A stretch of DNA of 64,000 nt from Carnegiea gigantea. Lineage: Eukaryota; Streptophyta; Magnoliopsida; Caryophyllales; Cactaceae. The notes beneath the pieces were generated by a model. The model did no database searches. It was not told the origin of the DNA and saw only the letters and a program-made list of their open reading frames with translations. The first letter of the stretch is position 1. The number at the start of each line of letters is the position of its first letter. Positions 45,688 to 57,500 of this stretch are shown piece after piece. Where the stretch lies: NCBI GenBank assembly GCA_029747015.1, contig JAKOGI010000056.1, positions 363,501 to 427,500 on the forward strand, written 5' to 3'. The position numbers were made by a program, and so were the translations under genes.

Positions 45688-48600
45688 CACAGGATTGTCT
45701 TGAGCCGAAGAAGGTACCTTTCTCCACTCACTCTCCTGAATTATATGTATGTTCCCATGCATTAGTTGCTAAATCCTTTTGTAATTGGATTGTAGATACG
45801 GAAGCAAGCAAACATATAGTTCGGGACAGAGCTGGCTTCGTGGATTTTCACCGCTATCCAGTGGGTTCACAATCTGTCGTGCTAGGAAACGCCAGTGAAG
45901 AAGACGTTCTAGGTGTTGGAACGTACCGGCTCACATTGAAAGGAGGAAATAAGTTGCTCCTGTTTGATGCTCTTTACGCAACTGGTGTGTGGACTTGTCT
46001 TTTATCTTTAGTTTCTTTAATGAAATCCGGTTTTGGTTTTTCTTCTTGTCATGATGGTTTGAATATTTTGTATTGTGGCAATGTGTTTGGCCACGCTACA
46101 TTGAGGAACGATTTTCTTGTACTTGATTTAGATGAATCTTATAATAATTCTCATTCAGTCTTTGTCTCTCATTTCGATTCCGATTTAGAATCGATTAAGT
46201 GGCATGCTAGGCTTGGCCATATTGGCCAAGACAGGATGAGTCGGCTAGCTAAAGAAGGTCTCTTAGACTAACTCACTAAGGTTAAGTTACCTAGATGTGA
46301 GTCATGTTTAGTTGGCAAGGCGACCGCGAAGCCTTTTGGTAAGGCTTCAAGGGCGTCAAGCCCTCTAGAGCTGATTCACTCTGACATTTGTGGACCCATG
46401 AATGTGAAAGCACATCATGGGGCTTTCTATTTTCTCACTTTCATAGATGATTATTTAAGATATGGGTATGTGTACCTATTATCACATGGCTATGAAGCAT
46501 TCGATGTGTTCAAACGCTTTGTAGCTGAGGTTGAGACTCAGTTAGATAGGAGAATTAAGACTCTTCGAACTGATCGAGGTCGTGAATACCTCTCGCATAT
46601 GTTTAAAGAATTTTGTGAGGAAAAAGGTATACGTAGACAACTCACGATCCCTGGCACTCCACAACAAAATGGTGTGGCAGAGCATAGGAATCGCACATTG
46701 CTTGACATGGTCAGGTTAATGATGGCACACGCCAATCTCCCAATTAGTTTTTGGGGGGATGCGCTGCTTACGGCAGCTTACATCCTTAACCGTGTGCCGA
46801 GTAAGAGTGTATCTGCCACTCCATATGAGTTATGGCATGGTAGCAAGTCCTCTTTAGACCATTTACGCTCATGGGGTTCGGCTGGTTATGTACACAACCC
46901 AACTCATAAACATGGAAAACTTGGTCTAAGGGCCACCAAAATGTTGTTCGTACACTATCCTGAATATTCTAAGGGATACATTATGTATGGTGAACACCCT
47001 AATGGTGGCATGACGGAAGTCGATTCACGTAATGTGGATTTTCTTGAGGATGAGTTCTCAAGTATTGGTGAAATCAAAAATGACCTAGCGTTGTATGAGT
47101 TACCGCTCGATGACCCACTATCTCTCGATGAGGGGGAGGATTTTAGTACTCACCGCACCACCGAGGATAGTAGGCAAGATTTACAGTTGTTGGTTAATCA
47201 AGAGGATCAACCTGATCAACCTCATGCTGAGGTTCGTCCTCATATTCAAGTTGATCATGAGGTTCGTCCTCATTCTCCTATTAATGAACATGAGGTTAGT
47301 TTCGTTGTTCAGCATGATAGGAGTGATTCTCCACTCGTTGAGGCTTCTATACCTCTTAGAGATAGGGGGAGGAATTCCTCAGTGGGACACACCAGCACTA
47401 GTCCTCAACTCCGGAGGAGTGAACGCGGAAGAATCCCTCGACGATATTTTCAAATCGAAGAGGAGATATTCTCGTGCACTCCTTTAGAGATTGAGGAGCC
47501 AACCTCTTTCCAAGAGGCTATTGATTCACCAAATCACAAAGAGTGGATGGAAGCTATGAGGGATGAAATGGACTCTATGGCGAGAAATAAGGATTGGGAA
47601 CTTGTTGATCTTCCTCCCCGACGTAAATCAATTGGAAACAAGTGGGTTTTTAAAATAAAACGTCGGGCTGATGGAACGATCGATAAGTTCAAGGCCCGTT
47701 TAATAGCGAAGGGGTTTACCCAAATTGAGGGGGTAGACTATGAAGAGACATTTTCTCCTGTGGTGAGAATTGCCTCTGTTCACCTGCTTCTAGCCTTGGT
47801 TGCCCATCTGGATTTAGAGTTATTCCAGATGGATGTAAAGACTGCATTCCTTAATGGAAACCTTGAAGAAGAGATTTACATGGATCAACCTATTGGTTTT
47901 GTATCAAAAGGTCAAGAGGACAAAGTTTGTCATCTTAAAAGGTCCATCTATGGTCTCAAGCAGTCTTCCAGAGCATGGCATTTCAGATTCCATGAAGCCA
48001 TTATTTCTTTTGGCTTAAACATGGTCTCTGAAGATCACTGTGTGTATGTCAAGAAAACTACAAAGGGGATTATGTTTCTTACTTTGTATGTTGACAACAT
48101 ACTGTTGGCTGGAAACAACATGGAGATGATCCAAACTACTAAGCAGTGGTTATCCTCCGTCTTTGAGATGAAAGATATGGGTGAGGCTAGGTATGTCCTA
48201 GGCGTTGAAATAACTCGAAACCGTTCCAAGAAGCTTCTTGGTCTGAGTCAAGAAGCATACATTAATAAAATCTTGGAACGCTTTCGAATGCATTATTCTT
48301 AACCCGTAGACACTCCAGTTGAAAAGGGTCTAACCTTAAGTCTCGATCAGTGCCCTAAGACAGACGAAGAGAAGAAAAGAATGAGTAACGTTTCTTATGC
48401 AAGTGCAGTGGGCAGTTTAATGTATACCATGTTGTGTACACGGCCAGACATTTGCTATGTGGTTGGCTCGGTAAGTCGTTGCTAAAGCAACCCAGGGTCT
48501 ACTCACTGGCAAGCCGTCAAGAGAATTTTTCGGTACCTACGTGGTACAAGTGATCTTGTGCTTTGCTACCAAGGAGGGGATCTTGAGCTGAGAGGATATA

Positions 48601-49061
48601 CAGATGCTAATTAGGGTGGTGATCTAGATGAGTCTAGATCTACCTCAGGATATGTGTTCATCCTAGGTGGAGGAGCCATATCTTGGTGCAGTAAGAAACA
48701 AGACTGCATAGTACTTTCTACTATGGAAGCAGAGTATGTTACTTATTACCTCGCCACTGAAGAAGCAATATGACTGAGAAATTTTCTCTAGGATCTCAAT
48801 CTTACTCCTGCAGTTGATGATCCTGTAGAATTGTTATGTGACAATACTGCTGCTATCCAGTTTGCTAAAGATCCTAAGTTTCACAGAAAGACCAAGCACA
48901 TCAAGAGGCGTTATCATTTTGTTCGAAACGCCATAAAAGAGAAAGAAGTTGCCATTAAGTATATATAAACAAGTAGAATGATAGCTGATCCATTAACTAA
49001 GCCTATTTCTAGAGACGCTTTTAAAGCTTATGTGATGAATTTGGGACTGCATAGGATTTAG
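45688..49061 (+). pseudogene. Copia pol: protease, integrase, RT, RNase H
   Basis: The protease motif WIVDTEASKH (near 45787) has Glu for the Gly of DTG. The pre-integrase domain is at 46200 (WHARLGHIGQDRMS), followed by CESC. Integrase has [15 protein letters not shown] and [10 protein letters not shown] (D-D-E all present; 46376-46720). RT has [24 protein letters not shown] and the active site YVDN, where the second Asp has become Asn. After the stop at 48301, RNase H follows (YTDAN, STMEAEY, LLCDNTAAI, HIKRRYHFVR) with more stops, ending at 49061. The 634-codon run 46398-48302 is the longest open frame in the window. Confidence 0.95.
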
Positions 49062-50059
49062 TTTTTGGATGTGTCTAAATGTATGATGAACATATGTACT
49101 CTTGTATTGAATATTTATAAAATAAAGAATAATATTTCTTTTCAAATATTCATAGATGTGTGAGTACATTATAAGGCACATTGTAATGTCGCCAGGCTTC
49201 AGATTGTCCTTGTCACACAGGCAATCGCCCTGACGCTTAAGTAGAGGGCAGGATGAGACTGAATCATATTGGCACTAGGTGTGCAATATTGATTACTCAT
49301 ACCAGAAGTGTATGAATGGAAGAATATAGTCGCCCTTAGTGAGACTAAGATGAGACTCGAGGGAGTCGAATATAAAATGAGTTTTCATATTGAAGCCTTA
49401 TAGCCGAATCTTGAGTGTTATGATTGAAGTTGTGTATGTTAATCTAGTAACTCAGGTTGGTTTTTTAAGTAAGAGCCAGACTTACGATTCGCATGGCATA
49501 GAAGAGTGACATGGCCAGCTTGGTTAGGACTATGCCATGACACACCCTCATACTGTGTGCGCTAGTTGTCGACCTATTTGATGGGTGACAAGTGAGTTCT
49601 CTAACCTTGTCACCGTGTGACCCTCATTGGCAATATCCTTGGATTTAGAGTTATAATATGAAGTCTAAGTATGATATTGCTACATTAATGTATTATCCAA
49701 GGGCCAAGATGTATACTGTCCAGCGGAGCACATTAGGAAAGCAGTTATGCCATGATGGACTATTCTAATTGTCTAAGGAAGAATCATTTCCCATCACCAT
49801 ATCAAGCCTGGGCGATTATATTTAGTATATAATCAATTGATATATCAGGCATAAAGGGATAGTGTATGCCATTGGTGATGTCCTTGAATGATTCGGGGTG
49901 TTGATTTTTTTCTTGGAAGTGCTATGTCAGTTAGATGGTGATTAGATATAACACTGATGTGTTCAGTTTTGGTCGCATGCTCCATTCCCAGTATGAGGCG
50001 TGAGGAAATATGTTGGTACAGAGATATGAGATTTGAGGTCTGTGTGACAAAGAGGAAGC
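49062..50059 (+). other. Copia 3' untranslated region
   Basis: About 1 kb without ORF lies between the RNase H stop and the 3' LTR. The final AGAGGAAGC next to TGTTGACC may serve as polypurine tract, though it is short and includes pyrimidines. Confidence 0.6.
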
Positions 50060-50430
50060 TGTTGACCGATAACGATCACACAAGCATAATGGCCATAAAC
50101 ACCCATTTAATTTGACGGTTACATAGAGGATTGATTACGTATTAATCTGGCTATTAAATCCTGATTCAGTTTCAAGATGTTGTGGTTATAAAAGGGTGTG
50201 TGTATGTGGATCAAAGGGAGTACCACACAGTAAGTAATTCATAAGAAAAGAGCTTCCCAAATTCTCTTTGGTCTTCTCCCTCTCACAGCCTAACCATCCC
50301 CAGAGGCTCGGGTTTTGGAGCGTGGCATTCTGGTGACTCTAGTAGCCACCGTTTCGTGGGTAGCAGTCAAGCAAACATAAGATTCGGTCATCCATGCTTC
50401 CGTTTTTCATGTACGGCTAAACTATCAACA
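50060..50430 (+). repeat. 3' LTR of the copia element
   Basis: It is 371 bp, the same length as the 5' LTR, and differs mainly by transitions. Confidence 0.95.
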
Positions 50431-50432
50431 GT

Positions 50433-50547
50433 CGCTGCTCTAATACCATAAACAAGAGCAAGTTTAGAGAGATGGAGGACAATTCAGAGATTCGTATATT
50501 GATATTGCTCTACCTTCTCATAGCCGGCCATTTGAATTATAAATATA
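50433..50547 (+). repeat. Right copy of the ~112-bp target duplication
   Basis: It begins CGCTGCTCTAATACC two bases after the 3' LTR and continues beyond GAATTATAAAT into flanking DNA, so it is the copy attached to the original right flank. Confidence 0.9.
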
Positions 50548-51392
50548 AGCAAAGAGTTTTGTAACCCGAAGCCTTTCCTCCAAGAAACAAATATTTACAC
50601 ACCTTAGATAATTACAAGAAAATACAAATAATATTTTCTTCCTTATTCAATGTGGAAGGTATGGGTGGGCGCGGGTTGAACCGGCCCGAATCCCAACTCT
50701 AGTTAGGAGCATGATTAGCATCTTTAGAAGTTGATATTGAATATATAATATTAAAAATTGTGGTTAGAACTTTTAACCTTCTTTTTACACTAAGAAGACA
50801 TATTTGTCAGGTATGATGGACTGATTATAGCTTTCACTAAAGGTTCGCCAGAGAGATCAACTAAGTTATTTTTGAAACATTCAATTCGAAAATAAATTTC
50901 AAACTCAACAATTAAAAACATTTTCGCTGACGAATGATTTTCGTCCGTGTGCTCTCCACCTCCCTTGACCTATAAGTTATTTTTTCAAACAGCCCTATAT
51001 GCCCAGCCCCCCCCCCCCCCCCCCGGAGAACAAGTCCACTACCCATTGTTAAAAAAAGAATCCAACTATGAACTATACAATTTGATTTTTTACTAGGGGG
51101 TGGAGCTAAGTTTAACGTACTAGTCCCAACATTCATTAGTTGAAGAAGTTTGTTATAATTTTGTTTACAAGTTCTTCACAATTTTAAAATTGTCCCAGGC
51201 AGAAAGAAATGCTTTTTAAACAACACTACCACAACCTCCCAGGTATATCCCATTTTATAGGGTCTGAAAATATCCATATGTAGTCCAATATTACTCTACT
51301 GATAATCTTACCAATAGAGAGGCTGATTCCCGGCAGAAAATTTTTTAAAATTGCAATCAAATCAGGGGCGGGATCGGTTGTAGGCTAGGGGT
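50548..51392. other. Intergenic DNA with hAT-like remnant and poly-C run
   Basis: GGGTGGGCGCGGGTTGAACCGGCCC at about 50664 resembles one end of a hAT MITE without a partner end. A C homopolymer of about 18 bases lies at 51008-51025. I see no gene. Confidence 0.4.
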
Positions 51393-51596
51393 GGACACCC
51401 CTAGCCCAAAAAAATCCTAATGAAACTATTTTAAAGGGATCAAATAGTATTACATAGACATCCCTAAAACAGAACCCAAAAGTCATGAATGGACATCCCT
51501 AGTCAAAAAAAAATCCTAATAAACTCTTTAAAAGGGTGTCAAAGGGTTGAAATTAGTACATATAGACACCCCTAAAACAAGCCCAAAAGTCTGAGA
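51393..51596. repeat. Two-unit tandem repeat, period ~98 bp
   Basis: Units start at 51393 and 51491 with GGACAYCCCTAG. They share the AAAAATCCTAAT, TTTAAAGGG and CCCTAAAACA blocks. The segment follows a GGGGCGGGATC word (51365) like the end of the element family seen at 35187 and 61205. Confidence 0.7.
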
Positions 51597-52989
51597 TGCC
51601 CTCTAAATTATGGGCTCAATGTGGATATTTCTAATGTTTAAAAATATAAAATAATACATCTGTAATTCTATAAAGTTGAAATCTGATCAAAAAGTAAAAT
51701 TACATTAAGTGCAATCCTTTTTTTTGGGAAGCCCAAGTGTTTCTTGTTGCCCTTTCTCACACATGACTGCATGCACTTTCCCAAGTTTTTTCTCTCCATC
51801 AACCATCTGGTAGACTCCCTATCTCATTGTCATGAAAATAAGAGGGAAAATTAAGTAGACTAAAAACTCCATTGTCAAGACTTGAAGGCTCAAACAAACC
51901 AATGTAGTTTTCAGATATACAGGCCACTAGCAAGGGCACAGGGTCAGCTAAGCGATAGGAGTATGGGTGATTTGAAACTTCATTTTTCAACACGTCATTG
52001 GTCCTGAGTCCCATAGTTTCCCTCTATAAAACCAATTTTCCAGGCCCAAATAGAAGCAAAGTCCTACAGCCAATCCAGCAGCAATAAAGAAGCGGCAGAA
52101 AATCAGTGAATTCAGAGAGTATGTTGTCTCCTAGTCCCATAGTTCCACCTCCATAAATTGTTGTATCTTCTACAACTCGAGTTCATTCTCCAAAGTTAGC
52201 GTTTCAAAATTTTAAAGTTAGCTATACTCTAGATAACAGTGTTATTGAATTTTTCCATGGAAAATGGATAGTAACAAATTAAGTAGCCTGAGTTGTCTAT
52301 TATGATTTAAATTTGTTCTTCCATAGTAGTATTTTCAAGATTGTTCATTGAGTAGATTCTACATATTCATTTAATTGGATATTAATTTATTAATTTTTTT
52401 TTTGTTTACTATTTTCTTGGTTGTTTGTAATTTAATTTGTCGTTAGTGCAAATATTTTTTCTAAACTCGGGGGAGAAATTATTGATTTGAAGTGAAAATT
52501 TTCTTATTTTGGAGTGTCCACTTATGAGTTTATGGCTGATTTGTTTACTTTTACATTACTTAGGTTGATAAATTTGTTCTCCTATCAATTTTTAAGTAAA
52601 TAGGAAGTAACTATAATATTTATGGTTCCAACACATACATATCAACTAAAATATAAACATGAGAAATAAACGTAGAAGTAGATATCTACAGTAATTTTGC
52701 ATAATTTTTTTTTGGTATGATGGTAATCAATGGACACCCTATTCTGAGGATGTTTTTCGAAGCTTTATTTTCATATTTTATTCTATACTTATTTGCTAGA
52801 TATTTTATTATTTGTGAGCATTATAGTTGCATATTAGTTGCATTGTAGATTAGGAAAAAAATAACAATAAAAATGAAATATGGGTTATTGGACCTAATTT
52901 AAGTATAACTTTCTAATTATTGGCTAAAATATTAATATTGGGCTATTTTTATTTGATATTAATGTGCTATTTACTGTATTCTTTTCCTT
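51597..52989. other. Intergenic DNA
   Basis: AT-rich. A 71-codon minus-strand ORF (51799-52014) has no motif I recognise. I see nothing else to support. Confidence 0.35.
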
Positions 52990-54420
52990 ATTTTTCAGGT
53001 TTAAATGGGATAATGGAAGAATATTGAGGAATGCTTCATTCCAAGGCAATGGCATAACCAGACAACTTGAGAAAAAAGATGAAGTAATGTTGAAAATAAA
53101 GGACTCGCGGCCAAGAGATTTCAGCCAAACCCTTTTATCCTAAAAGAAAAAAAGAAATTCCAAAAACCCACACCTCTCCATCACCGCTCATTATCATTAC
53201 CTTCACCACCAGCATTATCATCACCTGTACACCATCATCCCACACTCCCCTCAGCATTACTATCACCCACACCCAACCATCATAGCATCACAGTCATCCA
53301 TATCATTACCATCAAATTTATCACTCTATTACAACCCCTTCTCCCCTCACCATCTATAATACCAAAACCATCATCAAAGCTTGAAGGCCATCATTAGAGT
53401 CAAGTTCTAACCGGAAAAAGCATTCATCAAAACCATTTTCAGGGAATAATGTAATTTTGGTGTGTTTCTGTTTCATCATTTCCCTTCAGGTTCTGTTGTT
53501 TCATTTTGAGTTCTTGTTTTTTAAAGAGACGTTTGTTTCGTCCTTAGTATGTTAGGCTAATTTAATACTTTGCTTGACTAATATTATGTTTACCATATGA
53601 AGCTATTTTTTGAGATAAGATATTATGTGCTTAAATTTCATATGATGTTATGTGAATAACTAAGTTGATTTAGAATAATTGTTAATGTGAAGGTTGATTT
53701 ATTTGTTTGGCACCTAAATAATTCTAACATTAAATAGTGTTAAACTTAGTACAACTTTGACTATTAAGCTAAAAGAAAAAATTAGGTCTAAATTACATGA
53801 GTAACTGCTATGAGGATTTAATGAGTTAGGTTTAAATGAAGTTTTTCTAAAATTAAGTTTGAGTCATTAAATTTGTTATGCTATAGAGTAATAGTTAAAG
53901 AATTAAAAAAGAATTCATCCTTTAGACGTTCTAGGGGGTATTAAAACAGTAAGGAAAAAAATAGAGTTATAGACGTTCTTAACCCACAGTTTAACTATTC
54001 AGTAAATATAATATGTAATCGATGATTAAATAAACGGAACATGTAAAATATATAATTAAGGTTGAGTAAATTTCAAATTGAGGATATTTGATTTTCTTTT
54101 CTTTCTGAATAAATTTTACTAGTTTATAATTTTGGTGCTCTACAATAATAATATTGTTAGTTAGATATGTCTAAATATTTTAGCCTATGGCCCCCCAAAT
54201 TGTTTTTTCTATTGTGTGAGCCATAGAGTTAAATCTTAGTAGATAGTATTGCGGTTTTCTTTTTTAATGAGAGTTCATTACCATGTAACTTAAAACATAT
54301 CCTCGTGATCGACCTACTTACCCTATCTATAGTTCTTAAATTAATTACAAGGGTTATTTAGGTTATTTAAATTTGTAGGCAATGCACAAGCCTTACAGGA
54401 GAGCTAGATCCGACACTGAT
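52990..54420. repeat. Possible remnant of a gypsy LTR
   Basis: GGACTCGCGGCCAAGAG near 53101, a CAT/CCA-rich leader-like stretch (53160-53360) and TCCTCGTGATCGACCTACTTACC near 54300 recall parts of Athila/Tat-type LTRs. I could not find matching ends, a TSD or internal domains, so this is tentative. Confidence 0.25.
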
Positions 54421-54589
54421 CAAATCCTGCCTTTTTTTCTCTGATAAGATAAAAATGTGTAACCCCCATTGGTTTTTGGTTCTTTTGCACCTCGTAGAAA
54501 TATGTGTGTGGTGTGGTTACGGTAGGAGAAAAAAGCTTAGGAAATTTACAAGGTAATCACTCCATTAAATAGGGAGGGGGGCGAACCGG

Positions 54590-57500
54590 TCAAGTGCTTT
54601 CACACAAGTGGATTGTTGGTTTGGGGGAAAATGGAGTGAGGAAATATTGAATGGGTGAGGAAATGACGGAAACTGCCGCCTCAATGAAAATGAAACATTG
54701 CAAATTACGAAAATACCCTAGTGAATATTGAAGGGCTGGGAAGGCAGTTGAATGTGGCAGTTAGTAGGAGATGAATACGAGAGAAGCGAGAGGAAGAGGA
54801 TGACAAATTGTGAGGGGACGTTCTAACCCAGGGGAGGAGATGAAGTGAATGCTAGGGCAGGAGTAGAGGGAGAAGTTGAACAGCGACTAGAGAGATGGTT
54901 GGCAGAGAAGGAGAGGGTCGAGGGAAGTGGGGAGGAGAAGAGGCTGTGGTCGGCGGCAGAGGTCAGCAATAGCGGCAGGGTGGAATCGGCCAGAGGTCCA
55001 ACACAGAAGCAGAAACCGCCAAGAAGCAAGGAAGGACATGGACAGGGCTATGTGATAAAGGTGAGTAATTTCAACTATATAAAGGTGGAATGAACATGAA
55101 ATGTATGTTATGTGTGGGAAGGAGTGATGGTGATAATTGGCGGATGCCTATGGAATTGGGGGGGTGAAGTGTTGGAGGGAAGGAGTGGAGTAGAGGAGTT
55201 TGGGTAACTCCTCAATTCGGTATGAATTTAGGAGGTGGCCAGTGGTGGTAGCAGTGTTGACCATAGTATAGTAGAGGTATACCCAAGTGAACGGAGGGAG
55301 TAGGTGGTATACAAACCACAATTAATGGAGAAGATGAATGTTACGTGGATGATGTAAATTGAGCCGTTGTTGTTGGAGAGAGTTGTTTATAGATGTGTAG
55401 GAACCCCAGGGTAGCATTTGTAGGTAGCAGAGTTGAAGAGAGGTGTACTAGGGTACCCGTTGTGATTAGTGGGTTAAACAATTAGATGGAAATATAGCTC
55501 TGACAATGTTGTTGGCATCAAGGGGGGGTTTCCTAATGGGGGTGTGTAGAGTGACCACGTGTCGTAACTCCATTGGGTTGTGACGTTTGACTTGAGGTAT
55601 TACCCACAGGCATAGAGTTGGACAGGCTGATGCAGGAATGTATAGAATGGTAAGTGTAACTTGGTTATTTGTGTGGATGTGTGTCGCGCATGTTGTGTAC
55701 CACATGGTAGTGTAGGGATACTAGCGAACCTTTATGCATTATGCCATAGACATTGTGTAGAAGGTGCTGGTATGTGCTGTATGCGTGGACACAGAGCACA
55801 GTGGGGTGGGTTGTCAGTGGGGTAGATGTAGATGGGGATGGTGGTGAATGCTTTGTGTGTACCATAATTTCAGCGCGTGCGTTACGGTGTGATGCACCGT
55901 GTTGATTTGTGTCAAACTAATGCAAACAATGCAAGTGGGAGGAATGTACAGGGGACGTAACATGAGGTGGTGTACATGAAGGTAGGTGGGTGACTGATAA
56001 GTTGATGTAGAGATCAGTTTATGGTTAGAGATGTTGAGGAATCACATTATAATTCATTATCATAGCATTGAAAACATGTATTTTGATAACAATTTTAGCC
56101 ATGAGCTCGTGAAAATTATTGATCCATAATATGTGAGCAATTATCACAGGCGTGGGGATGGGGGATGTGGTGGGGGCTGTTACATGTCTGTGGTGTGGAT
56201 GACAGAGGGCATCTACCACAGTATCAGATGTAGGGTACCCAGGTGTGATGTGTGAGAACTTGGTAAATGGTAGGAAAACCCCAGAAGTGGAAGCTGTTGA
56301 TAGTGTTGATAGTGGATGGAGCTAGGTAGTAGAGTATGTCAGGTTGGAAGTGTTAGACATGTATTACTTAGTATGTATGGTAATTGTTATGTTTGTGCTT
56401 TTTGGTAGGTTTAGCCAATGGAGCTGCAAAGGGTTCGGAGGTCCGGGAGAATGAAGCAGCCCCTGTCATTGGATCAAGTTCAGGACAGCGATGATGAAGG
56501 GAGCACCTTTGAGGCAGGGAGAGGGCCACGGGGACAATTTGGCCAGCAACCCCATCTTTATCACTTGGACGGCAGAGGTCAGTAGAGAGCAATGGGGAAG
56601 TGCACAAGATGGAGTTGCGATCGAACGCACGCCTATGACATAAGGTCGTAGACGCGACTCCTCCATGTGAGAAGGCCAAGAAGAGAGGTGCTGCGGTGTG
56701 ACAGAAATGCCGGGCGAGAGAGTTGTTACAGGTAGGGGGTGTAGTGAGGTTGATCCTAGATTCGGAGAACGGTGTTCAGGAAGGCTGAATAATGTGCAGG
56801 GAAGCGAGAAACAAAAAGAGGAATAAGGGAAGTCTGGGGTAGAGGAAAAGGGATGGTGCTGCGAGAAGGAGGGGGAGGGCATGGTGATGGTGTGAGAATC
56901 GGTGCACACTGGAAGCCTGTGTGTACCTTAAACTCTGGCGTTGGAGGAGGCAGAACCATCAGTATAGAGGGAACAGTGTGGAGCCGGTACTGAAGTACAA
57001 GCCATTTGTGATGGACAGACACCTGTGTTCGCCACCCTAGATGAATCATGGTTTTTCTGAGTTTGAGACAGCGAGGATAGGTAGGAGAGAGGTCCATTTT
57101 GGTGTATGATGTGACGTTGTTGACTGGCCTCCCACCAAGGGGAGAACATGTGACATTGACCAGAGGGAAGCTCCATGTGAGGTAGAGGATGTGGTGAAGC
57201 AGCGATGGATGACCATATCAGCAGAGAGAGGCGAAGGTGACGGACGGACATGCCGACATGCAAATGTACCGGAATTATATTTCAATTATAGGAGCTGTAG
57301 TAAGCAGAGAAACATACTCTGGAGAGGTTGGGCTGTTAACAAGTGTATGGATTGCTTGTGATGAGTGGGTTGCGTTCTGGCAAACTACGGGGGATGTGGA
57401 CGTGGGAGTTGATTAGGGATGACAGAAGATATGTGCGGGATGGCTGAGTACAAATTGGTCGCAAGCGGTGTGGAGCTTCCTGGTGGAAAGACATAGAGGA

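Larger units (their letters stand above)
42767..50430 (+). mobile_element. Ty1/copia LTR retrotransposon
   Basis: The element is 7664 bp with 371-bp LTRs at 42767-43137 and 50060-50430 (TGTTGACC...TATCAACA), a tRNA-Met PBS, then gag, protease, integrase, RT and RNase H in the copia order. Coding parts carry stops, a frameshift and changed catalytic residues. LTRs differ at about 20 of 371 positions by hand count, so it is not recent. The borders lack a normal short TSD and instead have the ~112-bp direct repeats. Confidence 0.95.

Noticed and set aside
51799..52014. 71-codon minus-strand ORF that reads like a globular protein piece
   Set aside because: I could not assign a family. It is short, closed by a stop and without flanking exons I can support.
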